The notes beneath the pieces are model-generated. The model searched no databases. It was given only the letters and a program-made list of their open reading frames with translations, and was not told the DNA's origin. The position numbers and the translations under genes are program-made. From Prolixibacteraceae bacterium (GTDB taxonomy: Bacteria; Bacteroidota; Bacteroidia; Bacteroidales; Prolixibacteraceae), in NCBI GenBank assembly GCA_030602265.1, contig JAUWAB010000041.1:1-34321 (forward strand): DNA of 34,321 nt, written 5' to 3'. Shown in pieces: positions 24,490 to 33,945 of this stretch. Position 1 is the stretch's first letter; every line of letters starts with the position of its first letter.

Positions 24490-27400
24490 TTATTCCCTGC
24501 CCATTTTTCCGGCATATTCCGAGGCACTCATCCCGAATTCCTGCCTGAAGCATTTTCGGAAGTGGGAGAGGTCTTTGAATCCGACTGAATAGGCTATTTC
24601 AGAAATATTCTGTTTGCCCTGAAGAAGCAACTGGGCAGCCCTCTTCAACCTGATATCACGGATAAACTCCTTGACGGTCATATCGGTAAGTGCATGCAGT
24701 TTTCTGTACAGTTGCATCCGGCTAACACCAACCTCAGTAGAAAACCGCTCAATGTCCAGGTCTGCGTCACCAATATTCTCTTCCACCACCTCGATGGCCC
24801 GCTTGAGGAACCTTTCATCAGGGTCGCTGACCCGGATATTTTTCGGCTGAAGCAACAGTTCACCTGAATATTTTTGTTTGAGGGTTTTCCTGATGGCCAG
24901 GATATTCTCAATCTTGGTCTGAAGTAGTGCCAGGTCAAAGGGTTTGGTGATAAAATCGTCTGCACCCCGTGTTAAACCCTCCAGCTCGTGTTCCTTCGAA
25001 CCAAGGGCGGTAAGCAGGATAACCGGTATATGCGATGTCCTTTCGTCGTTTTTAAGCCGCTTCAGTAATTCATATCCGTCGGCAACCGGCATCATGACAT
25101 CGCTGAGCACTATATCGGGAACGGTGCGGAGAGCAGCTTCCCACGCCTGTTCCCCGTTTTCTGTTTCTATGACCTGGTACGACTGCTCAAAATGAAGCCT
25201 GATCAGGGCCCTGACATCCGCATTGTCTTCGGCAATGAGCATGACCTGTCCGCCGGCAAGCTCATTCAGGTCTGAATCGGCAGTATCCCCGTTTCTTGTG
25301 CTATCCTGAAGGATGTCAGTGTTTTCATCTGATTTTGCGTTCAAGGACGGCTCGGTGTAGGGCAGTTTGACTGTAAACCTGGAACCTTCGCCAGGCTTGC
25401 TCCTTACAAATACTTCCCCTTTATGAAGGCTTACCAGCTCCTTTACCAGCGCAAGCCCGATTCCGGTTCCGGGCAGGTCGGTCTGGTCCTGTGACTGGAA
25501 AAACCGTATAAAAATCTTGTCCAGGTGCTTTTCCGGTATTCCTTTTCCGGTGTCGGATACAGAAATATGTACAAACCTGCGGACTGCTTCCCTGTTATTT
25601 ACCGTTTTTCCTTCCGCTTCCGGGGCAAGTGTGAGGTTTACCCTGATCTTTCCGTTGCGTTCTGTGTATTTGAATGCATTGGAAAGCAGGTTATTGACAA
25701 TTTTCCCGAGTTTGTCGGGATCGAACCGGGCCATCATTTCTTCGGCCGACGCCGTAAACCGCAGACTGATCCCTTTCTCTTCGGCCAGGTGATGGAAAGA
25801 AGCGGTCAGGTTTCTGAGAAATCCCACCAGTTCACCATCTGACAGGTGTAATTTCAGGTTCCCGGTTTCCAGTTTCCTGAAATCCAGAATCTGGTTAATC
25901 AGCTGGTCAAGCTGCCTGGCATTCCGGTACATGATGTCGGTCAGCTGGGGCATTTCCCCCGGTTGAACAGCCGAGCTGCGCATTTTTTCCAAGGGCCCCA
26001 GGATCAGTGTCAGCGGAGTGCGGATCTCATGTGATATGTTAGTGAAGAACCTGAGTTTCATCATATCCAGCTCGTGTAGCTTCCTGGCTTTTATTCTCTC
26101 CAAAACCAGCTGGTTTTTCAGTTTTTCGCGGTTCATAATGAACTGGACCAGCGCAACAAACAGTATAGTTATGAAAAGTATGACCAGCAGTTTGAACCAC
26201 CAGGTCCTCCAGTAAGGCGGTTTTATGTTGATCGTCAGGATAGTTCCCTTTCCCGCATCCGGAATGCCCGGAATAAAACTCTTAATGTGCAGGGTGTATT
26301 GGCCGGGATCGAGGTTGGTATAAGTAGCCATCCGGTTGGTTGACGGATCATTCCATGTCCTGTCAAAACCTTCCAGGTAATAGGAGTATAGGTTTCCCGG
26401 ACTGTTGACAAAATTCAGGGCCGCAAATTCCACGGAAATCACATTTTGATGGAAAGGAACGGTGATTTCGGATGTTTCGGTTATGCTCTTTGTCAGGATG
26501 GATTTTTTATGGTTGCTAATGGCCACCGGCCGGTTGAAAATCCTGAGTTCCGTTAGGATGATGGGGGCGGCATAGTCGTTGGTTCTGACATTCAGTGGAT
26601 TAAAAATATTAAACCCTTCAATGCCTCCGAATACCAGATCTCCGTTGGGTAATTTCAATGCGGCACCGTAGTTGAACTGGTCATTGCGCAGACCGTCTTT
26701 TGCGGTAAAGGTTTCAAAAAAACCGGTTTCAGGATTAAACCTGGACAAACCGTGGGTAGTGCTTATCCACATGAACCGGTTGTTGTCTTCCAGCAGACAG
26801 AGTACCTGGTTGTTGGCTAATCCCTCTTTTTCGGTATAATATCTTTCCGGACCCTTATTTTTGGAATAAAGGACAAGTCCCTTGTTGAGTGTGGCCACCC
26901 AAAATCTTCCGCTGCTGTCGGTGAGAAGATCGCGGCTGTACTCGGGAAACCGGTTAAGTACCCCGGAAAGTGCTGAATAGACTACGATTTCATCCCTGGC
27001 GCCAATCCACAGATCGCCGTCCGGGTCCTGTCTGATCCAGTTGACCTGTGTATTGGGCGGAAAAAGATTCAGCCTTGAGAATCTTCCGGTTGCAGGATCA
27101 AATTTTTCGATGCCCGCAGATGTGGCTGCCCAAATATTGCCTTCCCTGTCCCTGAGCAGATCCCAGACTTTGTCATCACCCAGGGACCAGGGATCCTGCG
27201 GATTGTGCCTGTAGCGCGTGCTTACCCTGCGTGTCTTCCGGTCAACTACGTTAATGCCTCCCCTGAATGTTCCCACCCAGACATTTCCTTTCCCGTCGTC
27301 CAGAAAGGTTTTGATGCAGTCGGAGGTCAGGGTGCCGGGATCGTTGGGATTATGGGTCAGATAAGAAAATTCCTGTTTGCTGAAGTCGTATATGTTGACT

Positions 27401-28632
27401 CCGCCGTCCTCAGTACCAATCCAGAGGTGCCCTTCGGGTGACAGCCAGAATGCATACAGCTCCTTGCTGTTCAGATAACGCCGGTCACCAGGCATGGCCC
27501 TGAAACTCCGGAATACCTGCTTGCTGTGTACCAGAAAACTGATTCCGCTTCTGCTCCCGATCCATGTATCTCCCTTCTTGTCATGATAGAGCGACAGCAC
27601 AGAATTTCCGGAGAGACTTTTTTCTTCCCGTTCATCATGGATAAAACTACTGATGATGCCTTGTCCCGGACGATAAATAAACACTCCGCCCCTGGTTCCC
27701 AGCCAGAAGTTACCGTTTCTGTCGGGAGCAATTGATCTCACCGTGCGGCTTCTTTCATTGGCGGGATCAGGAATCAGGTGCAGCTCGACCTGGCCTGAAC
27801 TGCCAATCCGGAAGGCACCGTTGTCGTACGTGCCCACCCAAAGCTTATTGTCTGGCCCGGTGGTCAATTCCCATATTTCCTCATTCATCGACGGAGGCAG
27901 GGGTAGCCTGTATGGTGTTACCTCATTCCTTGCCGTGTCTAACATGAACAGGCCGTTGTTTGTGCCCAACCAGAGCAAGCCATCTTGGCTGAATTCCATT
28001 ACCCTGACAAAATTTCCGTCGAAAGGCCTGGATACATCGGTATTTTTTAGTAGCGGACGCGACAGCCTGCCGGAAGGATGATACAGCAGGAGCCCGTCAT
28101 CGGTACCTAACCACAACCGCCCTTGTGGGTCCCCGGTTATGTGGTTTACGGAAGCATTTTCTGTATTGATTTCGGGGTGCCGGTCAAAAATATGGATAAA
28201 CTTTTCGGTTTCACGGTCAAAAAGATTAAGGCCCCCGTTTTCTGTTCCTGCATACAGCTCACCATTTTCACCTTCAAAAATACACCTGACGAGGTTTCCC
28301 CTGATTGACGCCGGATCATCGGGGTCATTTTCAAATACCCTGAAGCGGTAACCGTCGAAGCGGCTTAAGCCCTGACTGGTCCCAAACCATAAAAATCCCC
28401 GGAAGTCCTGGAATATACATTGCACCTGGTTGTTGGAAAGGCCATCTTCCTGTGAAAAATGTTCAAAAACCGATGTGTTGCCCTGCCCGTAAAGTGCCTG
28501 ACTGAAAAACAGACAGGTAAGGCTAAGATACAGGCAGAATATGGCCGGATACCTTTTAAGGGTTTTTACATATGGCCGGGTAATCGAACCTCGCTTACCG
28601 CTATAGAAATCAGTATTTTTGTTGAATATCAT
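24490..28632 (-). CDS. Hybrid two-component system sensor kinase/response regulator (HTCS)
   Basis: This protein of about 1380 residues has the full HTCS plan in one chain. A signal or anchor segment (YPAIFCLYLSLTCLFFSQAL) is followed by a periplasmic sensor of tandem propeller repeats (about 45-690, with recurring LWIGTxxGGxNxYD-type units) and a Y_Y_Y domain (about 700-790). A membrane span (WWFKLLVILFITILFVALVQF, about 812-835) leads to the HisKA dimer with H868 in ISHEIRTPL. The ATPase has NLLSNAFKY, DTGKGIPEKH and GTGIGLALV. The receiver (about 1127-1247) has the phosphoacceptor D1178 in LSDVMMP, and an AraC-type helix-turn-helix (about 1287-1377) ends the chain. HTCS proteins sense glycan fragments in the periplasm and activate their PUL. 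The start is ATG 28632; an upstream in-frame TTG is less likely. Confidence 0.96.
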   Translation of the reverse strand: MIFNKNTDFYSGKRGSITRPYVKTLKRYPAIFCLYLSLTCLFFSQALYGQGNTSVFEHFSQEDGLSNNQVQCIFQDFRGFLWFGTSQGLSRFDGYRFRVFENDPDDPASIRGNLVRCIFEGENGELYAGTENGGLNLFDRETEKFIHIFDRHPEINTENASVNHITGDPQGRLWLGTDDGLLLYHPSGRLSRPLLKNTDVSRPFDGNFVRVMEFSQDGLLWLGTNNGLFMLDTARNEVTPYRLPLPPSMNEEIWELTTGPDNKLWVGTYDNGAFRIGSSGQVELHLIPDPANERSRTVRSIAPDRNGNFWLGTRGGVFIYRPGQGIISSFIHDEREEKSLSGNSVLSLYHDKKGDTWIGSRSGISFLVHSKQVFRSFRAMPGDRRYLNSKELYAFWLSPEGHLWIGTEDGGVNIYDFSKQEFSYLTHNPNDPGTLTSDCIKTFLDDGKGNVWVGTFRGGINVVDRKTRRVSTRYRHNPQDPWSLGDDKVWDLLRDREGNIWAATSAGIEKFDPATGRFSRLNLFPPNTQVNWIRQDPDGDLWIGARDEIVVYSALSGVLNRFPEYSRDLLTDSSGRFWVATLNKGLVLYSKNKGPERYYTEKEGLANNQVLCLLEDNNRFMWISTTHGLSRFNPETGFFETFTAKDGLRNDQFNYGAALKLPNGDLVFGGIEGFNIFNPLNVRTNDYAAPIILTELRIFNRPVAISNHKKSILTKSITETSEITVPFHQNVISVEFAALNFVNSPGNLYSYYLEGFDRTWNDPSTNRMATYTNLDPGQYTLHIKSFIPGIPDAGKGTILTINIKPPYWRTWWFKLLVILFITILFVALVQFIMNREKLKNQLVLERIKARKLHELDMMKLRFFTNISHEIRTPLTLILGPLEKMRSSAVQPGEMPQLTDIMYRNARQLDQLINQILDFRKLETGNLKLHLSDGELVGFLRNLTASFHHLAEEKGISLRFTASAEEMMARFDPDKLGKIVNNLLSNAFKYTERNGKIRVNLTLAPEAEGKTVNNREAVRRFVHISVSDTGKGIPEKHLDKIFIRFFQSQDQTDLPGTGIGLALVKELVSLHKGEVFVRSKPGEGSRFTVKLPYTEPSLNAKSDENTDILQDSTRNGDTADSDLNELAGGQVMLIAEDNADVRALIRLHFEQSYQVIETENGEQAWEAALRTVPDIVLSDVMMPVADGYELLKRLKNDERTSHIPVILLTALGSKEHELEGLTRGADDFITKPFDLALLQTKIENILAIRKTLKQKYSGELLLQPKNIRVSDPDERFLKRAIEVVEENIGDADLDIERFSTEVGVSRMQLYRKLHALTDMTVKEFIRDIRLKRAAQLLLQGKQNISEIAYSVGFKDLSHFRKCFRQEFGMSASEYAGKMGRE

Positions 28633-28725
28633 CCGCTTGTAAAAATACGAACAAAAAGTCAATACCTCCAACTGCAGCCATCAATTCACAGATAAGTCCC
28701 GCTGGGTGCAGTGTGTAGGTCCCCG

Positions 28726-29970
28726 TTATCTGTACATTCTGTACTTTGCCGTTTTCTTCCTGAAATCCTCGCTGTCTTTCATCCAGAGTTGACTGATGTC
28801 GGAGACCAGGAAACGTCTTGAAAATGCTTTTCTTACCTTGTCTGATCCGCACACCTTGTCGAACATGTCCAGCCTGGAGGGCTCACATAACTCAAATACG
28901 TTCTTGTCAGGCCAGAGCTTATGGCACTCCTGCAGCACATAGAACTGTACAAGGGAGAGGTTGGCCTGACGGTAGTTGGTGATATGCACCTGTACACCGT
29001 GGATCATAGTCCCCCTTGAAACACTATAGTATGGCGTGTAATGTACCGGCCTGAAAACCAGCCCGGGAAGCCCTAATCCATTCAGGTTCCCGGCCAATAA
29101 TTCCGCATCGACCCATTCTGCTGCAAAAAGCTGAAATGGCAGGGTATATCCTACGCCGATACTCATAACGTATAATTCGCCCAATATTCCTGATACCGGA
29201 TAAAACCAGGGGGAATATTCATGGGGTATATGCGGAGACGTCATGACCCACGGCAATCCGGTTTCATTAAAGGTCATTTTCCTCTTCCAGCCTTTCATGG
29301 GAATAACGGTCAGGTCGCATTGCACACCATTGCCCAACAGGCCTTCCTCATTGATAAACCTAGCAAGTTCACCCACCGTCAGCCCGTGCAGGTATGGGAT
29401 GGGAAACTGGCTGACGAAGGAGACAAATTCCGGTTCGGTAATAAGTCCTTCGATTTTAAGACCGCCTAAAGGATTGGGCCTGTCTAAGACCACAAAAGCC
29501 GTGTTGCTCTCTGCTGCTGCTTCCATGGCTAAACCAAGGGTGCTGATGTAGGTATAGGAACGCGATCCGATATCCTGGATGTCATAGACCAGCACGTCAA
29601 TGCCCTGAAGCATCTCCGGGGTGGGTTTCCTGGTTTTGCCGTAGATGCTGAATACCGGAATGCCTGTCGCAGGATCGGTGAAATTTTCCACATAATCTCC
29701 GGCGGCATGGTCGCCGCGAACGCCATGTTCCGGGCCAAACAAGGCCACCAGTTCAAATCCGCCGGCCTGGTGCATAAGGTCAACCACCGACCTGAAACGA
29801 CTGTCTATACCGGTTGGATTGGTAATCAGTCCTACTCTTTTCCCCCGGAGGAGATCAAAGTTCCGGGCAGCAAGATTTTCCATCCCGGTTCTTACGCGCT
29901 GTCCGAAAGCCATGCTGCCTGCCGTGATGAGCAACATGACCATCATAACTTTAAGTTTTTCCGGATTCAT
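28726..29970 (-). CDS. namZ: Exo-beta-N-acetylmuramidase NamZ-like (DUF1343, GH171)
   Basis: This 414-residue protein belongs to the DUF1343 family, whose characterised member NamZ releases MurNAc from the non-reducing ends of peptidoglycan fragments (GH171). Diagnostic blocks are RVGLITNPTGIDSRF, LVALFGPEHGVRGDH (with the conserved Glu in PEHG), YDIQDIGSRSYTYISTLG, VVLDRPNPLGG and GELARFINEEGLLG. ATG 29970 gives the standard signal peptide MNPEKLKVMMVMLLITAG to MAFGQ, so the enzyme is exported. An upstream in-frame ATG at 30009 is possible. It is divergent from the transglutaminase-like gene with a perfect dyad between them. It points into the HTCS gene, 93 bases downstream, but its function fits the right-hand cluster. 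Confidence 0.9.
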   Translation of the reverse strand: MNPEKLKVMMVMLLITAGSMAFGQRVRTGMENLAARNFDLLRGKRVGLITNPTGIDSRFRSVVDLMHQAGGFELVALFGPEHGVRGDHAAGDYVENFTDPATGIPVFSIYGKTRKPTPEMLQGIDVLVYDIQDIGSRSYTYISTLGLAMEAAAESNTAFVVLDRPNPLGGLKIEGLITEPEFVSFVSQFPIPYLHGLTVGELARFINEEGLLGNGVQCDLTVIPMKGWKRKMTFNETGLPWVMTSPHIPHEYSPWFYPVSGILGELYVMSIGVGYTLPFQLFAAEWVDAELLAGNLNGLGLPGLVFRPVHYTPYYSVSRGTMIHGVQVHITNYRQANLSLVQFYVLQECHKLWPDKNVFELCEPSRLDMFDKVCGSDKVRKAFSRRFLVSDISQLWMKDSEDFRKKTAKYRMYR

Positions 29971-30041
29971 ATGCTGTAATTTTTCAGTTTTGGGTGTATA
30001 CCCTGCCATTCATGATTAAATTGCGAAAAAAATCCCTTAAC

Positions 30042-30066
30042 TTTATAGCTTGCTAAACGCTATAAA
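30042..30066. promoter_or_regulatory. Perfect dyad in the NamZ/transglutaminase divergent region
   Basis: TTTATAGC (30042-30049) and GCTATAAA (30059-30066) are exact reverse complements separated by 9 bases, only 3 bases before the ATG at 30070 and about 72 bases from the NamZ start. The position between divergent genes of one pathway suggests an operator controlling both sides. A leader hairpin that blocks translation of the plus-strand gene is an alternative. Confidence 0.45.
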
Positions 30067-30069
30067 TTT

Positions 30070-31527
30070 ATGGAAAAACCGCCGGATTATCCGCATTTCT
30101 GCCGGATATCTGTACAGATTCTGTTACTGACCATCCTGATGGGTTGTAAGCAGGGGCCACCACAGGGAAACATTCCTGTATCACTGACTCAGGCCTTTGC
30201 CGACGGAAATTTCAGCCGGGTTGCCCAGATTGCCGATTCGATCAGCATTCATTCAGATAATCTGGTTCTGATCCGTAAAAGTGATTCTATTGCGGAAATT
30301 GCCTCCAGGATCAGCATCGAATTTTCTGTGCCCGAAAAGGAAATTTTCGCGCAGTTAAATGCCCGGGGCATCAGCTGGACTATCGAAGACCTGGTTCGGT
30401 GGGAAAAGTACAATATGCTGGAAAGTAGGGTAATAGACGGCGAAAAGTATTATTTTAAGCGGGCTGCTTCCAACCTGAAACTGTTGCTTGGGCATATCTC
30501 AAGGCAGAACAGTCCTGATACGGTCACCGGACCCGATGCATTTGACTTGTTCAGGATGGATCATATACAGGAGATTATTGCAGCATCAGATGGCAGCGGC
30601 GGACTGGTATGCCCTCGGGAGATTGTTATGGATTACCGGATTGCGCTGCCTGCCGGGACAGTGCCCGAAGGCGAAACGGTGAGGTGCTGGCTGCCATACC
30701 CCAGGGAGAACCATGCCTTTCAGGAAATTGTGGCTTTCAATCCTTCCGGACTCAGTGAGCCTGTAATTTCCCCGGCTGCTGCCTTGCACCGGACCATCTA
30801 TACTGAAAAAAAAGCCGGTCGGGATGAGCCACTTGATTTTTCCTGTACTATGGGTATACGGACTTACGCCCGCTATTTTGATCTCAGAAACCTGGCAATC
30901 CTGCCTTATGACAAAAAATCGGAATTGTACCGACGTTATACGGCTCAGCAACCGCCTCACATAAGGTTCACGGAGAGGATCCATGACCTCTCGGATGAGG
31001 TGGTGGGAGGGGCTGAGGAACCGTTTGAGGTGGTCAGGCGTATCTTTTACTGGATAAACGCCAACATCCCGTGGACAGGCGCCCTGGAGTACTCGGTGAT
31101 GCCTGATATCACTGAATATGTCCTGGACAATATGAGAGGCGACTGTGGGATGAAAACCCTGCTGTTCATGACCCTTGCAAGGTATAACGGAATCCCGGTA
31201 CGTTGGCAGAGTGGCTGGATGTTGCATCCCGGGGAGGTTAACCTGCACGACTGGTGCGAAGTCTATTATGAAGGGGCGGGCTGGGTTCCCCTTGATATCT
31301 CCTTTGGCCTGATGCCGTCGGATGATATCCAGGTGAGGGAATTTTATATCTCCGGAATGGATTCCTATCGTTTCATTGTTAATGATGACATCATGGCCCC
31401 TCTGTTTCCGGAGAAAACTCATTTCAGGAGTGAACCATATGATTTTCAGAGGGGTGAATTGGAATGGAGCGGTGGTAACCTCTATTTTAACCGGTGGAGG
31501 TACCGCATGGAGGTGACCATTCAGTGA
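30070..31527 (+). CDS. Transglutaminase-like lipoprotein
   Basis: This 485-residue protein has a lipoprotein signal with Cys26 (LTILMGC) and a C-terminal transglutaminase-like cysteine-protease fold. The triad appears complete: C359 in RGDCGMKTLLF, H393 in NLHDWCEVYY and D409 in PLDISFG. The N-terminal half contains a region of unknown function (about 30-200) and beta-rich segments around 195-290 (VMDYRIALPAGTVPEG). In bacteria this fold usually serves as a peptidase or amidase. Next to NamZ, an NlpC/P60 peptidase and a muropeptide epimerase, a role in trimming peptidoglycan stem peptides is reasonable. It is the first gene of a three-gene plus-strand unit. Its stop lies in CAGTGAA, which resembles a single heptamer unit. 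Confidence 0.85.
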   Translation: MEKPPDYPHFCRISVQILLLTILMGCKQGPPQGNIPVSLTQAFADGNFSRVAQIADSISIHSDNLVLIRKSDSIAEIASRISIEFSVPEKEIFAQLNARGISWTIEDLVRWEKYNMLESRVIDGEKYYFKRAASNLKLLLGHISRQNSPDTVTGPDAFDLFRMDHIQEIIAASDGSGGLVCPREIVMDYRIALPAGTVPEGETVRCWLPYPRENHAFQEIVAFNPSGLSEPVISPAAALHRTIYTEKKAGRDEPLDFSCTMGIRTYARYFDLRNLAILPYDKKSELYRRYTAQQPPHIRFTERIHDLSDEVVGGAEEPFEVVRRIFYWINANIPWTGALEYSVMPDITEYVLDNMRGDCGMKTLLFMTLARYNGIPVRWQSGWMLHPGEVNLHDWCEVYYEGAGWVPLDISFGLMPSDDIQVREFYISGMDSYRFIVNDDIMAPLFPEKTHFRSEPYDFQRGELEWSGGNLYFNRWRYRMEVTIQ

Positions 31528-31623
31528 AAAGTTCCGTTTTTCGGATAAAGAGCAGGATTTTACAACTGTCAACTGCCTTTATAAAATAATGGAGATTATT
31601 GACTATTTTAAAGATCTGGGTTT

Positions 31624-32787
31624 ATGAAATGGTTGGTTTGGATAATGTGCTGCCTGTGGGGACTCGCAGCCTGCCATCATCCGGGAACCGGGGAACTGCA
31701 GCGACAGGCCGGTGAAATTGCGGCGAAGTATGCGCCCGACCGGCGGACAGGAATTGCTGAGGTAGTGTTGACCCCTGCCGGCAGGGGCAAGGTACTGGTT
31801 GAGGGAGAGACCCTTTTTCCTGAAGTCAGGACTGAAATTCTGGAACTGGTAAAGGCAACCGGTTACCAGGTAATCGACAGCATGAGAATCCTTCCCGAGC
31901 CAGATGGTCCGGGACCCTGGGGACTGGTTACGGTCAGTGTGGCGAACATCAGACAGAAACCTTCTCACTCTTCGGAGCTTACAACCCAGGCGGTCATGGG
32001 AACTCCGGTTCGTATTATACGGGAAAGAAAAGGCTGGCTGGAAATTCAGACTCCGGATCAGTATCTTGGATGGACGAACAACTCCTCTGTTGAAGTCCTC
32101 GATGATATCCGGTTCGAAGAGTGGAAAAGGGCACCGAGGGTATTGTTTACTGAGCTCTCCGGACAAATGACCAGCGGGCCGGGGAATGGACAGGCGGTCA
32201 GCGACCTGGTGGCCGGATCGGTGGTCATCCAGAAATCCACATCCGGCATCTACGGTGAATTGTTGCTTCCCGACGGCCGTACAGGTTTTTCAGACAAGAA
32301 AGGATTTGCAGAATTTCAGGAGTGGAAAGACACGGTTAATGCGACACCGGAGGGCATATGCCATACGGCTGAAATGTTTACCGGATTGCCGTACATGTGG
32401 GGAGGAACTTCTGCCAAAGCGCTGGATTGCAGTGGATTTACACGCAATGTCTTTTTTCTGAACGGCCTGATACTTGAACGGGATGCCTCACAGCAGATCA
32501 GGCATGGAGAAAAAGTATCGCCTGACGACCATTTCGCCGGACTGCAAAAGGGCGACCTGCTCTTTTACGGATCGAAGGAGCCGTTTCGCGTGGTCCATGT
32601 AGGTATCTGGCTGGGCAATACCGAAGTAATTCACGCGTCAGGAAGGGTGAAAACCGAGAGTATGGATCCGGAGAGCAGAAATTTCAGCAATTACCTGCAT
32701 GATACCTTCCTGGGCGAAGTGCGCAGGATTATTGCTTACCCCGGGGGGGCGGGAATTGTCCGCGTAAAGGATCATCCCTGGTATTGA
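31624..32787 (+). CDS. NlpC/P60 lipoprotein with SH3-like region, YkfC-type endopeptidase
   Basis: This 387-residue protein starts with a lipoprotein signal, MKWLVWIMCCLWGLAAC, with Cys17. A bacterial SH3-like region (about 99-165) contains LVTVSVANIRQKPSHSSE and GWLEIQTPDQYLGWTN; a second may follow (about 180-235). The C-terminal NlpC/P60 domain has C269 in ALDCSGFTRNVFF, H325 in VVHVGIWLG and H337 in VIHASG. The same layout occurs in YkfC-type gamma-D-glutamyl-L-diamino acid endopeptidases, which free L-Ala-D-Glu from stem peptides. That product is the substrate of the enzyme encoded 18 bases downstream. The lipoprotein signal places it in the periplasm or outer membrane. The 96-base gap before it contains no evident element. 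Confidence 0.92.
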   Translation: MKWLVWIMCCLWGLAACHHPGTGELQRQAGEIAAKYAPDRRTGIAEVVLTPAGRGKVLVEGETLFPEVRTEILELVKATGYQVIDSMRILPEPDGPGPWGLVTVSVANIRQKPSHSSELTTQAVMGTPVRIIRERKGWLEIQTPDQYLGWTNNSSVEVLDDIRFEEWKRAPRVLFTELSGQMTSGPGNGQAVSDLVAGSVVIQKSTSGIYGELLLPDGRTGFSDKKGFAEFQEWKDTVNATPEGICHTAEMFTGLPYMWGGTSAKALDCSGFTRNVFFLNGLILERDASQQIRHGEKVSPDDHFAGLQKGDLLFYGSKEPFRVVHVGIWLGNTEVIHASGRVKTESMDPESRNFSNYLHDTFLGEVRRIIAYPGGAGIVRVKDHPWY

Positions 32788-32805
32788 CAAGGTAAATGTC
32801 ATCAT

Positions 32806-33945
32806 ATGAACAATCGAAGAGAATTTTTAAAATGTACAGGTATGGCTGCAGGGTCATTGTTACTGACAACTTCCAACGCGGGATGTTCCCCTGATCAGTC
32901 CGGAATGAAGGGAAAATCCGGCGGTACTCCACTGAATCTGCGGTTCAGGCCTTTTGAACTGCAGCTGAAACATGTATTTACGTTAGCCGGAAGTTCCAGG
33001 ACAACCACCCCGGTGGTTCTTACCGAGCTGGAATGTGACGGGGTAATCGGCTATGGCGAAGCCAGCTTGCCCCCGTATCTTGCCGAAAACCAGGAGAGTG
33101 TCGCTGCATTTTTGTCGCAGCTTGATCTGTCGCAGTTTAACGATCCTTTTCTGACTGAAGATATTCTGGACTATGTTTTCGGCATTGCACCGGGAAATTA
33201 TGCTGCAAAAGCTTCTGTGGATATCGCACTGCATGATCTCGCCGGAAAGCTTACCGGACTTCCGGTTTACCGCATGCTGGGCCTGAACCCTGCGAAAACC
33301 CCGGTAACCAGTTTTACCATCGGGATCGATACTCCGGAGGTGGTGAGGCAAAAGGTAAGGGAAGCTGCCGGATACCGTATTCTGAAAGTGAAACTGGGAC
33401 GGGACAACGACCGTGAAATGATCGAAACCGTGCGGTCGGAAACCGATGTCCCCTTGTGTGTGGATGTCAACCAGGGCTGGACTGACCGTCTAATGGCATT
33501 GGACATGGTTAACTGGCTGGCGGAAAAGGGGGTGGAATTTGTGGAGCAACCGATGGATAAAAACGCTAAAGATGACCTGGCCTGGCTCACTGAGCGTAGT
33601 CCGCTGCCCATCATCGGCGACGAGGCGGTTCAAACGCTGGAGGATGTGGTCCCTCTGAAGGGCGTCTATTCCGGAATCAACATTAAACTGATGAAATGTG
33701 GCGGAATACGGGCCGCCCATAAAATGATGGTCCTCGCGAAGGCTTTGGGCATGGAAGTGATGATCGGCTGCATGACGGAAACCTCCTGTGCCGTCACTGC
33801 TGCCGCCCAGCTCTCACCCTTGGTCCGGTGGGCCGATCTTGACGGGAACCTGCTGATCAGCAACGATCAGTTCGACGGACTGATGGTAGAAGAGGGAAGA
33901 GTCGTTCTTCCTGACAGGCCGGGGGTGGGGGTGGTTGTTCAGTAA
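32806..33945 (+). CDS. L-Ala-D/L-Glu epimerase-like enolase-superfamily protein with Tat signal
   Basis: This 379-residue protein belongs to the muconate-lactonizing/dipeptide-epimerase group of the enolase superfamily. All active-site residues are visible: the KxK pair K194/K196 (ILKVKLGRD), metal ligands D220 (VDVNQGW), E247 (VEQPMD) and D272 (IIGDEAV), and base K294 (NIKLMKCGG). Unlike the cytosolic E. coli and Bacillus enzymes, its N-terminus reads NRREFLKCTGMAAGSLLLTT, a twin-arginine signal, and then AGC with Cys27, a possible lipoprotein site. It would convert L-Ala-D-Glu to L-Ala-L-Glu outside the cytoplasm, after the NlpC/P60 enzyme. Its TAA stop is the first unit of a heptamer array. 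Confidence 0.9.
   Translation: MNNRREFLKCTGMAAGSLLLTTSNAGCSPDQSGMKGKSGGTPLNLRFRPFELQLKHVFTLAGSSRTTTPVVLTELECDGVIGYGEASLPPYLAENQESVAAFLSQLDLSQFNDPFLTEDILDYVFGIAPGNYAAKASVDIALHDLAGKLTGLPVYRMLGLNPAKTPVTSFTIGIDTPEVVRQKVREAAGYRILKVKLGRDNDREMIETVRSETDVPLCVDVNQGWTDRLMALDMVNWLAEKGVEFVEQPMDKNAKDDLAWLTERSPLPIIGDEAVQTLEDVVPLKGVYSGINIKLMKCGGIRAAHKMMVLAKALGMEVMIGCMTETSCAVTAAAQLSPLVRWADLDGNLLISNDQFDGLMVEEGRVVLPDRPGVGVVVQ

Noticed and set aside
28632-28671. Longer HTCS start at TTG 28671
   Set aside because: It would add 13 residues before the normal N-terminus; ATG 28632 is the better codon and leaves the export segment intact.
30586-31572. 328-codon minus-strand frame
   Set aside because: Antisense to the transglutaminase-like gene, whose triad and lipoprotein signal are intact.
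31603-32166. 187-codon minus-strand frame
   Set aside because: Antisense to the NlpC/P60 gene and its SH3-like region; no domain or start context.
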